The notes beneath the pieces are model-generated. The model did not search any database, was not told the origin of the DNA, and worked only from the letters and a program-made list of their open reading frames with translations. Shown here in pieces: positions 45,128 through 53,495 of a stretch of 64,000 bases of DNA. The translations under genes and the position numbers were made by a program. Within the stretch, counting starts at the first letter, position 1. Every line of letters begins with the position of its first letter. The DNA is from SZUA-442 sp963759175 (lineage in GTDB: Bacteria; Actinomycetota; Acidimicrobiia; Spongiisociales; UBA5794): assembly GCA_963759175.1 (NCBI GenBank), contig CAVWXP010000008.1, positions 62,001 through 126,000 of the forward strand, in the 5' to 3' direction.

Positions 45128-46243
45128 ATGAACGACACCCCGTCGATCGTCCTCCCTCCCGGCCTGCTCCCCCGAGATGGTCGGTTCGGGTCCGGTCCGA
45201 GCCGGGTTGCCGTCGATGCCCTCGCCGACCTTGCCGCGACAGCGACGTCCTACATGGGTACGAGCCACCGTCAACCCACCGTCAAGGGCGTGGTCGCCGA
45301 CATTCGCTCCGGACTCGGCGAGCTCTACGGTCTCGATGGCGGCTACGAGGTGGTTCTCGGCCTCGGCGGAGCGACCGCGTTCTGGGACGCCGCGGCGTTC
45401 GGTCTCATCGCCGACGCAAGCGTTCACTACGTGTGCGGCGAGTTCTCGGCGAAGTTCGCCGACGTGGCGAGTCACGCCCCCCACCTCGGTGCCCCGACAC
45501 TCGTCGCTGCCGACCCCGGATCGGCGCCGATTCCCACCGACCCCGGCGACGCCGATGTCGCCGCCTTCATCCACAACGAGACCTCGACCGGCGTCCTCGC
45601 ACCGTTCCAACGGATCGGGGAAGCGCTGGTCGTCGTCGACGCCACCTCGGCCGCCGGTGCCATCGAGATCGAGGCAGCGGACGTCGATGTGTACTACTTC
45701 TCCCCACAGAAGGCCTTCGGCTCCGAGGGAGGACTGTGGGTCGCGCTCATGAGCCCTGCGGCCATCGCACGGATCGGGGAGATCGCCGCATCCGGGCGGT
45801 GGATCCCCCCGTTCCTGTCACTCCAGGGAGCTATCGACAACTCCCGCAAGGACCAGACGTACAACACGCCCGCCCTGGCGACGCTGTACCTCCTCGAACA
45901 CCAGGTCCGCGCTGTTGCAGACAACGGTGGCCTCGCGTGGGCCCAGGACCGTGCGTCGGCATCATCGAACCATCTCTACCGCTGGGCGGAAGCGTCGTCC
46001 TTCGCCGAGCCATTCGTCACCGACCACCGCTTCCGGTCTCCCACGGTGGTCACGATCGACCTCGACGCATCGGTCGATGCCGGCGCCGTTTCCTGGCACC
46101 TTCGTGCCAATGGCATCGTCGACACCGAGTCGTATCGCAAGCTGGGACGCAACCAGCTCCGCGTCGCTACGTTCCCGACGATCCCCACCGAGGACATCGA
46201 GGCGCTCACCGACTGCATCGAGTTCATCGTCGAGGCGATGTGA
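45128..46243 (+). CDS. serC: Phosphoserine aminotransferase, actinobacterial type
   Basis: 371 residues. Starts LPPGLLPRDGRFGSGPSRV, then SYMGTSHRQ, HNETSTGV and the PLP site FSPQKAFGSEGGLW with K195. It converts 3-phosphohydroxypyruvate to phosphoserine in serine synthesis; pyridoxine synthesis may also use it. The stop overlaps the next gene as GTGA. The ATG lacks a Shine-Dalgarno or clear -10. Confidence 0.92.
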   Translation: MNDTPSIVLPPGLLPRDGRFGSGPSRVAVDALADLAATATSYMGTSHRQPTVKGVVADIRSGLGELYGLDGGYEVVLGLGGATAFWDAAAFGLIADASVHYVCGEFSAKFADVASHAPHLGAPTLVAADPGSAPIPTDPGDADVAAFIHNETSTGVLAPFQRIGEALVVVDATSAAGAIEIEAADVDVYYFSPQKAFGSEGGLWVALMSPAAIARIGEIAASGRWIPPFLSLQGAIDNSRKDQTYNTPALATLYLLEHQVRAVADNGGLAWAQDRASASSNHLYRWAEASSFAEPFVTDHRFRSPTVVTIDLDASVDAGAVSWHLRANGIVDTESYRKLGRNQLRVATFPTIPTEDIEALTDCIEFIVEAM

Positions 46244-46866
46244 CCGGGCTGGTCATCGCAACCACGCTGTCACTCGGGGTGCTCGCCGCACTGACCAGTG
46301 GCTCACCAGCAATCAGCCGACTCGCAAAGATGGCTGCCTCGACGCTCGTCGTCGCGTTCCTGGTGATCGAGGCGGACCCATGGACGGCCTACGCCGCGGG
46401 CGTCGGTGTCGCGCTTGTCGCATCATGGATCGGCGATCTCTCACTGTCGTACACAGGAAGACGTGCCTTCGTCGTCGGGCTCGTCGCATTCGCAGGTGCC
46501 CACATCGCCTACATCGTCGCCTTCGTCCTGCGCGACGGGTTCAGCGTTCCCTGGTTCACGGTCGGACTCGGGGCCATGGTCATCACCGGTATGGCCGTCC
46601 TCCGATGGCTGCGGCCACACCGACCCACGGAACTCGCGGCGCCACTCGCCGCCTATGTCGCGATCATCGGGCTGATGGTGGCGACGGCATTCGCCACCCA
46701 CGGCGCCGCTCCCGACGCCCGGATCGCCCTTGCCGCGGTGCTCTTCGCAGTCAGCGACATCCTCGTCGCCCGACAGCAGTTCGTCGCTCCTGCCATGGCG
46801 AATCGACTCATCGGGCTCCCGATGTACTTCGCTGCGCAGCTCCTGTTCGCCCTGTCGGTGATCTAG
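46240..46866 (+). CDS. YhhN/TMEM86 family lysoplasmalogenase
   Basis: 208 residues, almost entirely hydrophobic with about seven or eight membrane helices. GDLSLS (in ASWIGDLSLSYTGRR), the paired acidic position near SDILVARQQF and the final YFAAQLLFALSV match the YhhN family, which hydrolyses the vinyl-ether bond of lysoplasmalogens. The GTG start overlaps the serC stop (GTGA), indicating coupled translation. Confidence 0.88.
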   Translation: MTGLVIATTLSLGVLAALTSGSPAISRLAKMAASTLVVAFLVIEADPWTAYAAGVGVALVASWIGDLSLSYTGRRAFVVGLVAFAGAHIAYIVAFVLRDGFSVPWFTVGLGAMVITGMAVLRWLRPHRPTELAAPLAAYVAIIGLMVATAFATHGAAPDARIALAAVLFAVSDILVARQQFVAPAMANRLIGLPMYFAAQLLFALSVI

Positions 46867-46926
46867 CTGCGACATCCGTCTGCGCAGCGAATCTCTGGCG
46901 ACCGCGGGCGACTACGGCGGTGGAGG

Positions 46927-46932
46927 TACGAT
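46927..46932 (+). promoter_or_regulatory. -10 element of the SixA-like phosphatase gene
   Basis: TACGAT, 6 nt before the ATG at 46939. Predicted leaderless start. Confidence 0.55.
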
Positions 46933-46938
46933 GCACCG

Positions 46939-47430
46939 ATGGAACTCATGCTGATGCGCCACGCAAAGTCCGATTGGGAGTCGGGGGCACGGGACGACCA
47001 CAGTCGCCCGCTCAACACCCGCGGCGTACGTTCCGCCGAACGGATGGGCGAGGCGATCAGGGAACTCGGACTCGTACCGGACGTCGTGATCTCCTCCACC
47101 GCCACGAGGGCCCGATCGACAGCCGAGCTGGCGCGGATCGCCGGCGGGTGGCCCTCCCGGCTCATCCTCGAGGATGGTCTGTACGGTGCGTCGTACGGCG
47201 AAGCGATCACCACGGCGGCCAGGCTCGGAGGCGACCACGAACGGGTGATGCTCGTGGGCCACGAGCCCACGTGGTCCCAGGCGGTGAACCATCTGACGGG
47301 GGCACGGTGCGCCATGCGCACGGCCACGTGTGCGGTCATCGAGATCCACGTGCCAACGTGGATCGACGTGTCGACGGCCACCACGGGAACGCTCACCGCC
47401 CTGCTCCAGCCGCGACACTTCCTTTCGTGA
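46939..47430 (+). CDS. Histidine phosphatase family protein (SixA-like)
   Basis: 163 residues. The phosphoglycerate-mutase-fold catalytic motif MRHAKSDWE is at the N-terminus, with ISSTATRARSTAEL and the second catalytic His in MLVGHEPTWSQ. The short length and RHAKS form match SixA, a phosphohistidine phosphatase, but small-molecule substrates are possible. The last 30 bases lie close to the tandem repeat that precedes the threonine aldolase. Confidence 0.88.
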   Translation: MELMLMRHAKSDWESGARDDHSRPLNTRGVRSAERMGEAIRELGLVPDVVISSTATRARSTAELARIAGGWPSRLILEDGLYGASYGEAITTAARLGGDHERVMLVGHEPTWSQAVNHLTGARCAMRTATCAVIEIHVPTWIDVSTATTGTLTALLQPRHFLS

Positions 47431-47494
47431 GGACACCCAGCCTGGGCAGGACCCCGAAGACACGAAGGACCCGAAGGACCCGAAGGGCGCGATC

Positions 47495-47569
47495 ATGATC
47501 GACCTCCGAAGCGACACCCAACCGGAGCAGGGCCCGAAGACCCGAAGGACCCGAAGGGCGCGATCATGA
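47495..47569 (+). CDS. Repeat-encoded mini-ORF 1
   Basis: 24 codons beginning MIDLRSDT, the same eight residues as the aldolase, then a basic tail ending RRTRRARS. GAAGGG lies 7 nt before the ATG. Its TGA overlaps the ATG of mini-ORF 2 as ATGA. Translation is inferred only; it is shorter than normal gene-calling limits. Confidence 0.35.
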   Translation: MIDLRSDTQPEQGPKTRRTRRARS

Positions 47570-47640
47570 TCGACCTCCGAAGCGACACCCAACCGGAGCA
47601 GGGCCCGAAGACACGAAGGACCCGAAGGGCGCGATCATGA
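47566..47640 (+). CDS. Repeat-encoded mini-ORF 2
   Basis: Second 24-codon copy, the same as mini-ORF 1. Its TGA overlaps the threonine aldolase ATG as ATGA, so ribosomes finishing here could restart on the aldolase. Inferred from sequence only. Confidence 0.35.
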   Translation: MIDLRSDTQPEQGPKTRRTRRARS

Positions 47641-48665
47641 TCGACCTCCGAAGCGACACCATCACCCGACCGACGACCGCCATGCGTGCTGCGATGGCGG
47701 CAGCCACGGTGGGTGACGACGTCTACCACGACGATCCCACCGTGAACGCCCTCGAGGAGACCGTTGCATCGCTCCTCGGCAAGGAGGCGGCGATGTACGT
47801 CCCCACGGGGACGATGTCGAACCAGATCGCGATACGTGCCCACACCGAACCGGGGGACGTGGTGGTCATCGAGGCCTCTGCCCACGTCGGCACGCACGAG
47901 ATGGGAGGACCGGCACACCACTCAGGCGTCACGCTCAAGCGCATACCCGGAACACTCGGGACCTTCACGGCCGACCAACTGCGCAGCGCCGTACCCGTCC
48001 CCCATCCGTCGATGCCGGCGCACCTGTTCGAACCGCACACCCTCGTGTGCCTCGAGAACACGCACAACGAAGCGGGAGGGACCATCTGGGACATCGACGC
48101 CCTACGCGACGTGTGTACGACCGGTCGGGAACGAGGACTTGCGACGCATCTCGACGGGGCACGGCTGTGGAACGCATCGGCTGCGAGCGGCATCGACGTC
48201 GCAGAGTACGCGGCACCCTTCGACACCGTGTCGGTGTGCTTCTCCAAGGGGCTCGGCGCCCCCATCGGTTCCGCCCTCGTCGGCGATGCGACGTTCATCT
48301 CGCGGGCACGACGGTTCAAACAGATGTTCGGAGGTGGATTCCGCCAGGCGGGCATCATTGCCGCAGGGGCGCTCTACGGCCTCGAGCACCATCGCGAACG
48401 TCTCGTGGACGATCATCGCCACGCCCGCTGTTTTGCCGAGGCCGTGGCGGGTACGAGAGCGACGGTCGACCTCGACAGCGTCCAGACCAACATCGTCTAC
48501 TTCGATGTCGCCGATCCAGGGCGGGTCGTCGATGCGTGCCTGGATTCCGGCGTCGCGATGCTCGTCCTCGGTGCCACCCGGGTACGGGCCGTCTTCCACC
48601 TCGGGGTCGACCCGTCCGCCGCAGATCGGGCGACCGAGATCGTCACCGAGGTCATCGGCAGCTGA
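47637..48665 (+). CDS. Low-specificity threonine aldolase family (beta-eliminating lyase fold)
   Basis: 342 residues. MIDLRSDTITRPTTAM at the start, GDDVYHDDPTVNALE, HLDGARLWNA (171-180) and the PLP lysine K204 in VCFSKGLGAPIGS. Enzymes of this group split L-threonine or L-allo-threonine to glycine and acetaldehyde. It fits functionally with serC upstream (serine/glycine metabolism). The ATG is the third copy of a 71-bp repeated start region. Confidence 0.9.
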   Translation: MIDLRSDTITRPTTAMRAAMAAATVGDDVYHDDPTVNALEETVASLLGKEAAMYVPTGTMSNQIAIRAHTEPGDVVVIEASAHVGTHEMGGPAHHSGVTLKRIPGTLGTFTADQLRSAVPVPHPSMPAHLFEPHTLVCLENTHNEAGGTIWDIDALRDVCTTGRERGLATHLDGARLWNASAASGIDVAEYAAPFDTVSVCFSKGLGAPIGSALVGDATFISRARRFKQMFGGGFRQAGIIAAGALYGLEHHRERLVDDHRHARCFAEAVAGTRATVDLDSVQTNIVYFDVADPGRVVDACLDSGVAMLVLGATRVRAVFHLGVDPSAADRATEIVTEVIGS

Positions 48666-48715
48666 GCGCAGCCCCGGATCGCGCCACCACCGTCGCCGCA
48701 GGCCTCCGCGCCGGG

Positions 48716-48721
48716 TACCGT
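48716..48721 (+). promoter_or_regulatory. -10 element of msrB
   Basis: TACCGT, 6 nt before the ATG at 48728. Predicted leaderless start. Confidence 0.55.
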
Positions 48722-48727
48722 TCCGGT

Positions 48728-49126
48728 ATGGACCCGACGCACAATCCCGACGATCTCAAGGAACGACTCACTCCCGAGCAGTACCACGTCACCCAGGAGG
48801 CGGGCACGGAGCGTGCTTTCACGGGCGAGTACTGGGATGACAAGCGCGACGGCACGTACGTGTGTGTCGTGTGCGGGGAGCCACTGTTCTCCTCCGACAC
48901 CAAGTACGACTCAGGCTCGGGTTGGCCGAGCTTCACGGCACCGGTCGAGGATGCATCCGTGTCCGAGAAGCGCGACATCTCGTGGGGCATGATCCGGCGC
49001 GAATCGCGTTGTGCAAGCTGCGATGCGCACCTCGGACACGTGTTCCCTGACGGACCCGGACCCACGGGCCTGCGCTACTGCATCAACTCCGCGGCACTCA
49101 AACTCGAGACCGACGAGGCCGACTGA
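48728..49126 (+). CDS. msrB: Peptide-methionine (R)-S-oxide reductase MsrB
   Basis: 132 residues. Zinc-holding pairs C46/C49 (CVVC) and C95/C98 (CASC), substrate region GSGWPSF, and catalytic Cys118 in RYCINSAAL. It repairs oxidised methionine, using thioredoxin as reductant. Monocistronic and convergent with the next gene; the 87 bp gap to that gene's stop shows no clear terminator. Confidence 0.95.
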   Translation: MDPTHNPDDLKERLTPEQYHVTQEAGTERAFTGEYWDDKRDGTYVCVVCGEPLFSSDTKYDSGSGWPSFTAPVEDASVSEKRDISWGMIRRESRCASCDAHLGHVFPDGPGPTGLRYCINSAALKLETDEAD

Positions 49127-49213
49127 CGAGCCGGAGTCGCCTGCCGACCGCCTGTTGGAGCCATCCGCGATCGGAACGGTCCGCGCGATCGAAGCGATCG
49201 ACGCATGAAGCGA

Positions 49214-49666
49214 TCAGAGCATGAAGCTCATGCCAACGAGGCCCGCCATGAGCGCACCCGCCACCACCACGATGGTCGTGAGCAGGGGCTTCGAGAGGAT
49301 GTCATCCTCGTCGTTTATCGACCTGAGGGGCTTCACGTTCGCAATGGCCTCGTCGATCGCTGCGTCGATGTCGTATTTCGGGGCGTCGGACGATCGCTTG
49401 TCGGGTTCGGGTTGAAGCGGGACGTGCATCGCCTCGGCGAACGACGACGGGGACGATGGGGTGAAGAACAACTCCTCGGCTCCCAGGGCGACCTTGAAGG
49501 TTCCCTTGCCGGACGGACTGACGTCGAAGTCCTGCTGGGACCACGTACCGAGCTCGTCGGCACCCGAGGTCAGCCTGACGCGATCGTCGACGACCTCGAA
49601 CGCGGCTTGGAGACCCGTGCCCTGCTCACCGGGGAGCAGTACCGATCCTGCGAATACCTTGCTCAT
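49214..49666 (-). CDS. C-terminally membrane-anchored protein, unknown function
   Basis: 150 residues. The N-terminal 90 form a probable beta-rich domain (MSKVFAGSVLLPGE to FFTPSSPSSF), followed by an acidic linker and one C-terminal helix, LLTTIVVVAGALMAGLVGM, that would anchor it with the domain in the cytoplasm. No family recognised. The start is set by GGAGG 5 nt before ATG 49666, one of the few strong ribosome sites in the window. Confidence 0.68.
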   Translation of the reverse strand: MSKVFAGSVLLPGEQGTGLQAAFEVVDDRVRLTSGADELGTWSQQDFDVSPSGKGTFKVALGAEELFFTPSSPSSFAEAMHVPLQPEPDKRSSDAPKYDIDAAIDEAIANVKPLRSINDEDDILSKPLLTTIVVVAGALMAGLVGMSFML

Positions 49667-49804
49667 ATGACCTCCACGACACCGAATGCACTGTCGATAT
49701 CGGCGCGAAGACGGCGTTCCTGAAGCCCCGGGGTACAAATCGGGCCGACCGACCCATTGGAAGGATCTGGAGTGGCACGTCGCCTGAGCAGTGCTCACAC
49801 CACG

Positions 49805-49850
49805 CGAACAGGCCCATGGGCACGGTCCGTCCCGTCCATGGGCCTGTTCG
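49805..49850 (-). terminator. 15-bp perfect hairpin downstream of the osmoprotectant operon
   Basis: CGAACAGGCCCATGG (49805-49819) pairs exactly with 49836-49850 across a 16 nt loop. It lies 43 bp past the stop of the binding-protein gene at 49894 and is the strongest stem in the window. There is no T run, so Rho-independent activity is likely but not certain. Two direct copies of GTGTCGATCGTTG (49859-49871, 49873-49885) lie between it and the gene end. The remaining sequence to 49667 shows nothing else. Confidence 0.6.
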
Positions 49851-49893
49851 ATGGTTGTGTGTCGATCGTTGCGTGTCGATCGTTGTCGGCGTC

Positions 49894-50814
49894 TCAGCCC
49901 TCGTCGACGAGTCCCTCCGCTGCGAGCCACTCGGCGGCAACGTCGGTCGACTCACGGAAGTTGATGTCGGTTTCGATGTTCCACAACACGAGGTCGTCGG
50001 TGTTGATTGCCAGACTCAGGGCATTCAGGTCGTTTGCGAGCTGATCGCCGTACGCGTCGAGGACCTCGGTCATGACGATCGGTGCGATGTTCTGGGCGGG
50101 ATGGAGCCCCTGGTCGTCGTCGAGCACCTTGAAGCCCTCCACGCCGATCTGGGGTGCCGTGGTGTTCCACACCACGGCGTCGACCTCTCCTGCGGTGAGC
50201 GCCTCTCCCAGGAGCGGACCGAACTCGATCGTGATGGTGCTTGCGAACTCGATCCCATAGACCTCCGGATCCGTGTAGCCGAGATAGCACTGGGGACGTT
50301 CGAAGCACTGCGCCGAGGCTCCGAACACATAGCCGAGGCCCGCCACGTCCGATATCGATGTCGCCGGGGAGTCACCACGCACGACGAAGGCATCGCCATC
50401 GACGGCTGGTGAGTAGTCGAGGAGTGTTGCACCGATCTCCTCATAGGCTGGGCCGATGACGGCGACGATCTCATCGGGGTTCGCCGAGCTCGGCGCATCC
50501 GGGGCCAGGGCGGTGAGCGATCCACCGATGTAGTCGACGATCAGGTCGAGTTCGCCGTTCCTGAGGCCGTCGATGGCCTCCGTCCGGAACCCTGCCGGCG
50601 TGAGGATCTCGACGTTGTAGCCCTTGCCTGCGAGATACTGACCGTAGACCTCGGCGATGGTGACGGCTTCGCTGAATGCCTGACCGCGAATGCGGATCGT
50701 CGGCCCGTCCCCGGGGTCGCTGCTGTCGCTGCACGCCGCTGCAACCAGGCCCAGCGCGAGCACCAGGACGACCATGATCTTGAGTCTTGTGTTCTTCACG
50801 TGTTCATTCCCCAT
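49894..50814 (-). CDS. Osmoprotectant ABC transporter substrate-binding lipoprotein (OpuCC/ProX-like)
   Basis: 306 residues. Lipoprotein signal with lipobox VAAAC. The mature domain is type II periplasmic-binding (RGQAFSEAVTIAEVYGQYL, LDLIVDYIGGSLTAL, VVWNTTAPQIGVEGFKVLDDD). The family binds glycine betaine, choline or similar quaternary amines. The ATG abuts the TAG of the preceding permease gene. Last gene of ATPase - permease - permease - binding protein, followed by a strong hairpin. Confidence 0.88.
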   Translation of the reverse strand: MGNEHVKNTRLKIMVVLVLALGLVAAACSDSSDPGDGPTIRIRGQAFSEAVTIAEVYGQYLAGKGYNVEILTPAGFRTEAIDGLRNGELDLIVDYIGGSLTALAPDAPSSANPDEIVAVIGPAYEEIGATLLDYSPAVDGDAFVVRGDSPATSISDVAGLGYVFGASAQCFERPQCYLGYTDPEVYGIEFASTITIEFGPLLGEALTAGEVDAVVWNTTAPQIGVEGFKVLDDDQGLHPAQNIAPIVMTEVLDAYGDQLANDLNALSLAINTDDLVLWNIETDINFRESTDVAAEWLAAEGLVDEG

Positions 50815-51537
50815 CTAGCGATCTGACGTACTTGCCAACCGGCGCACGCCTCGTGGTAACGCTAACCCTTCGGCCAACCGGAAGATGACGGTCGTCAAAC
50901 CGGCGAGTCCGGCGACCAGGATCGCACCCGCGATGACGAGCCCGTTGTTGTTCTGACCGAGGCCATCCCGTACGTACCGCCCCAGCCCGTCCCCGCCGAG
51001 GAAGGCCCTGATCGGCTCAGTGGCCACGACGGTCACGGCTGCGACCCGCACGCCGGCGAAGATGACCGACGTGGAAAGGGCCAACTCGACCTTTGCGAGG
51101 GTGTCCCATTCGCTGTATCCCATGGCGCGAGCCGCATCGACGGCGCCGGGATCCACCTGACGGACGGCGGTATAGGTATTCAGGAAGATCGGCGGTAGTG
51201 CAAGGAGCAGGAGGGCGATCAGGATCGGCCAGGGTTCGAAGCCCCATCCCTGACGCAGGGCCACCGGTACGAGGAGACCTGCGACGGCGAAGGTCGGCAC
51301 GGCCCGGCTCAGGGTGACGGCCCACGTGGCGGTGAGTTCACCGCGCCGGTAGTGGGCGAGCCACGATGCAAGGGGAACCGTCACGACCACGGCAATGACG
51401 ATCACGATCGAGCACAGGACGATCGTGTCCCATGCAGACGCGAGGATGCCCGTCGGTCCCGTCCAGCTCTCGGGGTCGAGCAGCCATTCGAACACACCGA
51501 TGTCGCGTGGCACCGCGGCTTGGCCAAGCAACCTCAC
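50815..51537 (-). CDS. Osmoprotectant ABC transporter permease (second)
   Basis: 240 residues, about five to six membrane helices. The permease coupling loop is EAA-like: VDPGAVDAARAMGYSEWDTLAKVEL. SRAVPTFAVAGLLVP and FLGGDGLGRYVRDGL match the OpuCB/OpuCD type. GTG start 5-6 nt after CAGGGG. It pairs with the upstream permease as the membrane channel. Confidence 0.88.
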   Translation of the reverse strand: MRLLGQAAVPRDIGVFEWLLDPESWTGPTGILASAWDTIVLCSIVIVIAVVVTVPLASWLAHYRRGELTATWAVTLSRAVPTFAVAGLLVPVALRQGWGFEPWPILIALLLLALPPIFLNTYTAVRQVDPGAVDAARAMGYSEWDTLAKVELALSTSVIFAGVRVAAVTVVATEPIRAFLGGDGLGRYVRDGLGQNNNGLVIAGAILVAGLAGLTTVIFRLAEGLALPRGVRRLASTSDR

Positions 51538-51577
51538 GGCTGCCCCTGCGCCGGGTGCTCGCAGGCGTGGTGCCCTC

Positions 51578-52258
51578 TCATGCTGCGCCCTTCGGTCGAT
51601 TGGCCCACGGTGTCGCCCGCCGTCCGACCCAGTAGATGAGACCGTCGAGGGCCAGGGCGAGGAGGATCGACAGGACTGCGCCGATGGTCATCGGGGTCCA
51701 GAAGGTGCGTCTCAGCCCGTCGAGGATCAGGCGACCCAGGCCGCCCTGCCCGATGATCGCAGCCACCGTGACCAGGCCGACGGTCGACACGACGGCGATG
51801 CGCAGGCCCGTGATGATGTACGGCATGGCGAGGGGCAACTCGACGGTGAACACCCGACGGACGGGCGACATCCCCATCCCGTCGGCGGCGTCCCGGACAT
51901 CGGCCGGTACGGCCACGAACCCGGCGACGATGTTCGTCTCGATGATCAGCAACGTGTAGAGCGAGAGGGGCACGATCGCCGAGACGCGACTGAAGCCGAA
52001 GTAGGGAACAAGGATGGCGAACAGCGCCACGCTCGGGATGGTGTAGAGGAACGCCGTGAAGCCGTTGATGGGACCCGCAGCCCATCCGAATCGCAGGGCG
52101 AGGGCCGCCAGGCCGGCCGACAGGACGAAGCCGACCAGCACCGAGATCACGGTCAGCTCGAGGTGTTGGACAACCGCCTCGAGGATCTGATCCCACTCGT
52201 CGACGAAGTACTCCCACCGCACGATCGGATTGGATGCTTGGGCGATGAGTGTCGTCAC
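51578..52258 (-). CDS. Osmoprotectant ABC transporter permease (first)
   Basis: 226 residues, about six membrane helices. IPSVALFAILVPYFG, then VPADVRDAADGMGMSPVRRVFTVELPLAMP as the ATPase coupling loop, and IIGQGGLGRLILDGL are typical of OpuCB/ProW permeases. The GTG start overlaps the ATPase stop (GTGA). Acts with the other permease and the ATPase in compatible-solute uptake. Confidence 0.9.
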   Translation of the reverse strand: MTTLIAQASNPIVRWEYFVDEWDQILEAVVQHLELTVISVLVGFVLSAGLAALALRFGWAAGPINGFTAFLYTIPSVALFAILVPYFGFSRVSAIVPLSLYTLLIIETNIVAGFVAVPADVRDAADGMGMSPVRRVFTVELPLAMPYIITGLRIAVVSTVGLVTVAAIIGQGGLGRLILDGLRRTFWTPMTIGAVLSILLALALDGLIYWVGRRATPWANRPKGAA

Positions 52259-53307
52259 AGGACCTCACCGCCCTGCTCGAGACCGGCGCGTATCGACTCG
52301 AGCGTCACGACGCCTCCGAACCGACCGTTGTCATCGACGACGGCAACGGACGTGTGCGAGGTCATGATGATCTGCATCGCCGACCGCAACGTGCTCTCGG
52401 GTTGGACCCTCGCTGCGGGCAGGGCACGGGGCGCATCGGCGAGGATCGTGTCCTGCTCGAGGTCGGAGGCGTGGATCCATCCCAGGAACAGGTTCCGATC
52501 GGTGACCCCGATCCACTCACTCACGTGTCGATCCATCACGCCGAGCGCCTCTGCGAGTGGCGTCGCCACGGGCACGACCGGACCCTGGTTGTAGGGAAGG
52601 TCGGACACCACCTTGAGCTGGAGCCGCTTGATGCTGCGATCCTCCCCCACGAACTCCTCGACGAATACGTTGGCCGGGTCACGCAGGAGCTCATCGGGCG
52701 TGGCGTACTGCTCGAGGATGCCCCCGACGTTGAGGAGGGCGATGCGATCGCCCACCTTGAGCGCCTCGTCGATATCGTGGGTCACGAGGACGATCGTCTT
52801 GCCGACCCTGCCCTGCAACTCCAACAGCTCGTCCTGGAGCCGCGTTCGGACGATGGGGTCGACGGCTCCGAAGGGCTCGTCCATCAACAGGATCGGCGGA
52901 TCGGCCGCAAGCGCCCGTGCGACCCCAACACGCTGTTGCTGCCCGCCGGAGAGCTCATCGGGGTATCGGTCGAGCAGTGAGGAGTCGAGGCCGACGAGCT
53001 CGGCGAGTTCGTCGGTTCGTGCACGGATCCGGTCCTGGTCCCAACCGAGCATCTTGGGAACGGTCGCGATGTTGGTGGCGATCGTGTGATGGGGGAACAG
53101 GCCCACCTGTTGGATCACGTACCCGATATCCCTTCGCAGCTCGGCGACGGGGCGCAACGTGATGTCCTCGCCGTCGATCTCGATCGCACCGGATGATGGT
53201 TCCACCAGGCGGTTGATCATGCGCAGGGTGGTCGTCTTTCCACAGCCGGAGGGACCGATCAGGACGACGATCGATCCCTCGGCGATGTCGAGGCTCAGCG
53301 ACGACAC
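52255..53307 (-). CDS. Osmoprotectant ABC transporter ATPase with CBS domains (OpuCA/ProV-like); start region suspect
   Basis: 350 residues as read. Walker A GPSGCGKTT, Q-loop VIQQVGLFP, signature LSGGQQQRV, Walker B ILLMDEPFGAVD and H-switch VTHDIDEA are intact; a C-terminal CBS-like region follows (SAMQIIMTSHTSVAVVDDNG). The usual first strand and A-loop (IRLVDVSKRFDG) are encoded in frame upstream, but the first canonical start there is GTG 53307, which omits them. Upstream, a GTG at 53389 would be in frame if GGGG at 53382-53385 were GGG. A sequence error or a rare ATT/ATC start is possible. First gene of the operon; a TACACT -10 lies at 53442-53447. Confidence 0.88.
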   Translation of the reverse strand: MSSLSLDIAEGSIVVLIGPSGCGKTTTLRMINRLVEPSSGAIEIDGEDITLRPVAELRRDIGYVIQQVGLFPHHTIATNIATVPKMLGWDQDRIRARTDELAELVGLDSSLLDRYPDELSGGQQQRVGVARALAADPPILLMDEPFGAVDPIVRTRLQDELLELQGRVGKTIVLVTHDIDEALKVGDRIALLNVGGILEQYATPDELLRDPANVFVEEFVGEDRSIKRLQLKVVSDLPYNQGPVVPVATPLAEALGVMDRHVSEWIGVTDRNLFLGWIHASDLEQDTILADAPRALPAARVQPESTLRSAMQIIMTSHTSVAVVDDNGRFGGVVTLESIRAGLEQGGEVL

Positions 53308-53495
53308 CGCGTCGGATTCTGCTCCATCGAATCGCTTCGATACATCAACGAGGCGGATGGCAACGGCAGTGATGGGAATCGCCCCTCACGGGTCTTGCGT
53401 GCGTCCGCGTGCGGACCGGGCAACGGCTGGTCGGGTGGCGCAGTGTAGGGCAGATGCTGATGGCGACCGGGACACCGGTCCTGCGGCGATGATCG

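Larger units (their letters stand above)
47454..47660 (+). repeat. 71-bp tandem repeat copying the start of the threonine aldolase gene
   Basis: Identical starts ATGATCGACCTCCGAAGCGA occur at 47495, 47566 and 47637, a 71-bp period. Copies 1 and 2 are complete and nearly identical (one A/C difference). Copy 3 covers only the first 24 bases and then becomes the aldolase gene. A partial unit precedes copy 1 from about 47454 (CCGAAGACACGAAGGACCC). Each unit also carries the presumed ribosome site GAAGGG. Confidence 0.9.

Noticed and set aside
47454..47660. CRISPR-like array
   Set aside because: Only two full units, no spacers; the unit contains a gene start, so it is a tandem duplication.
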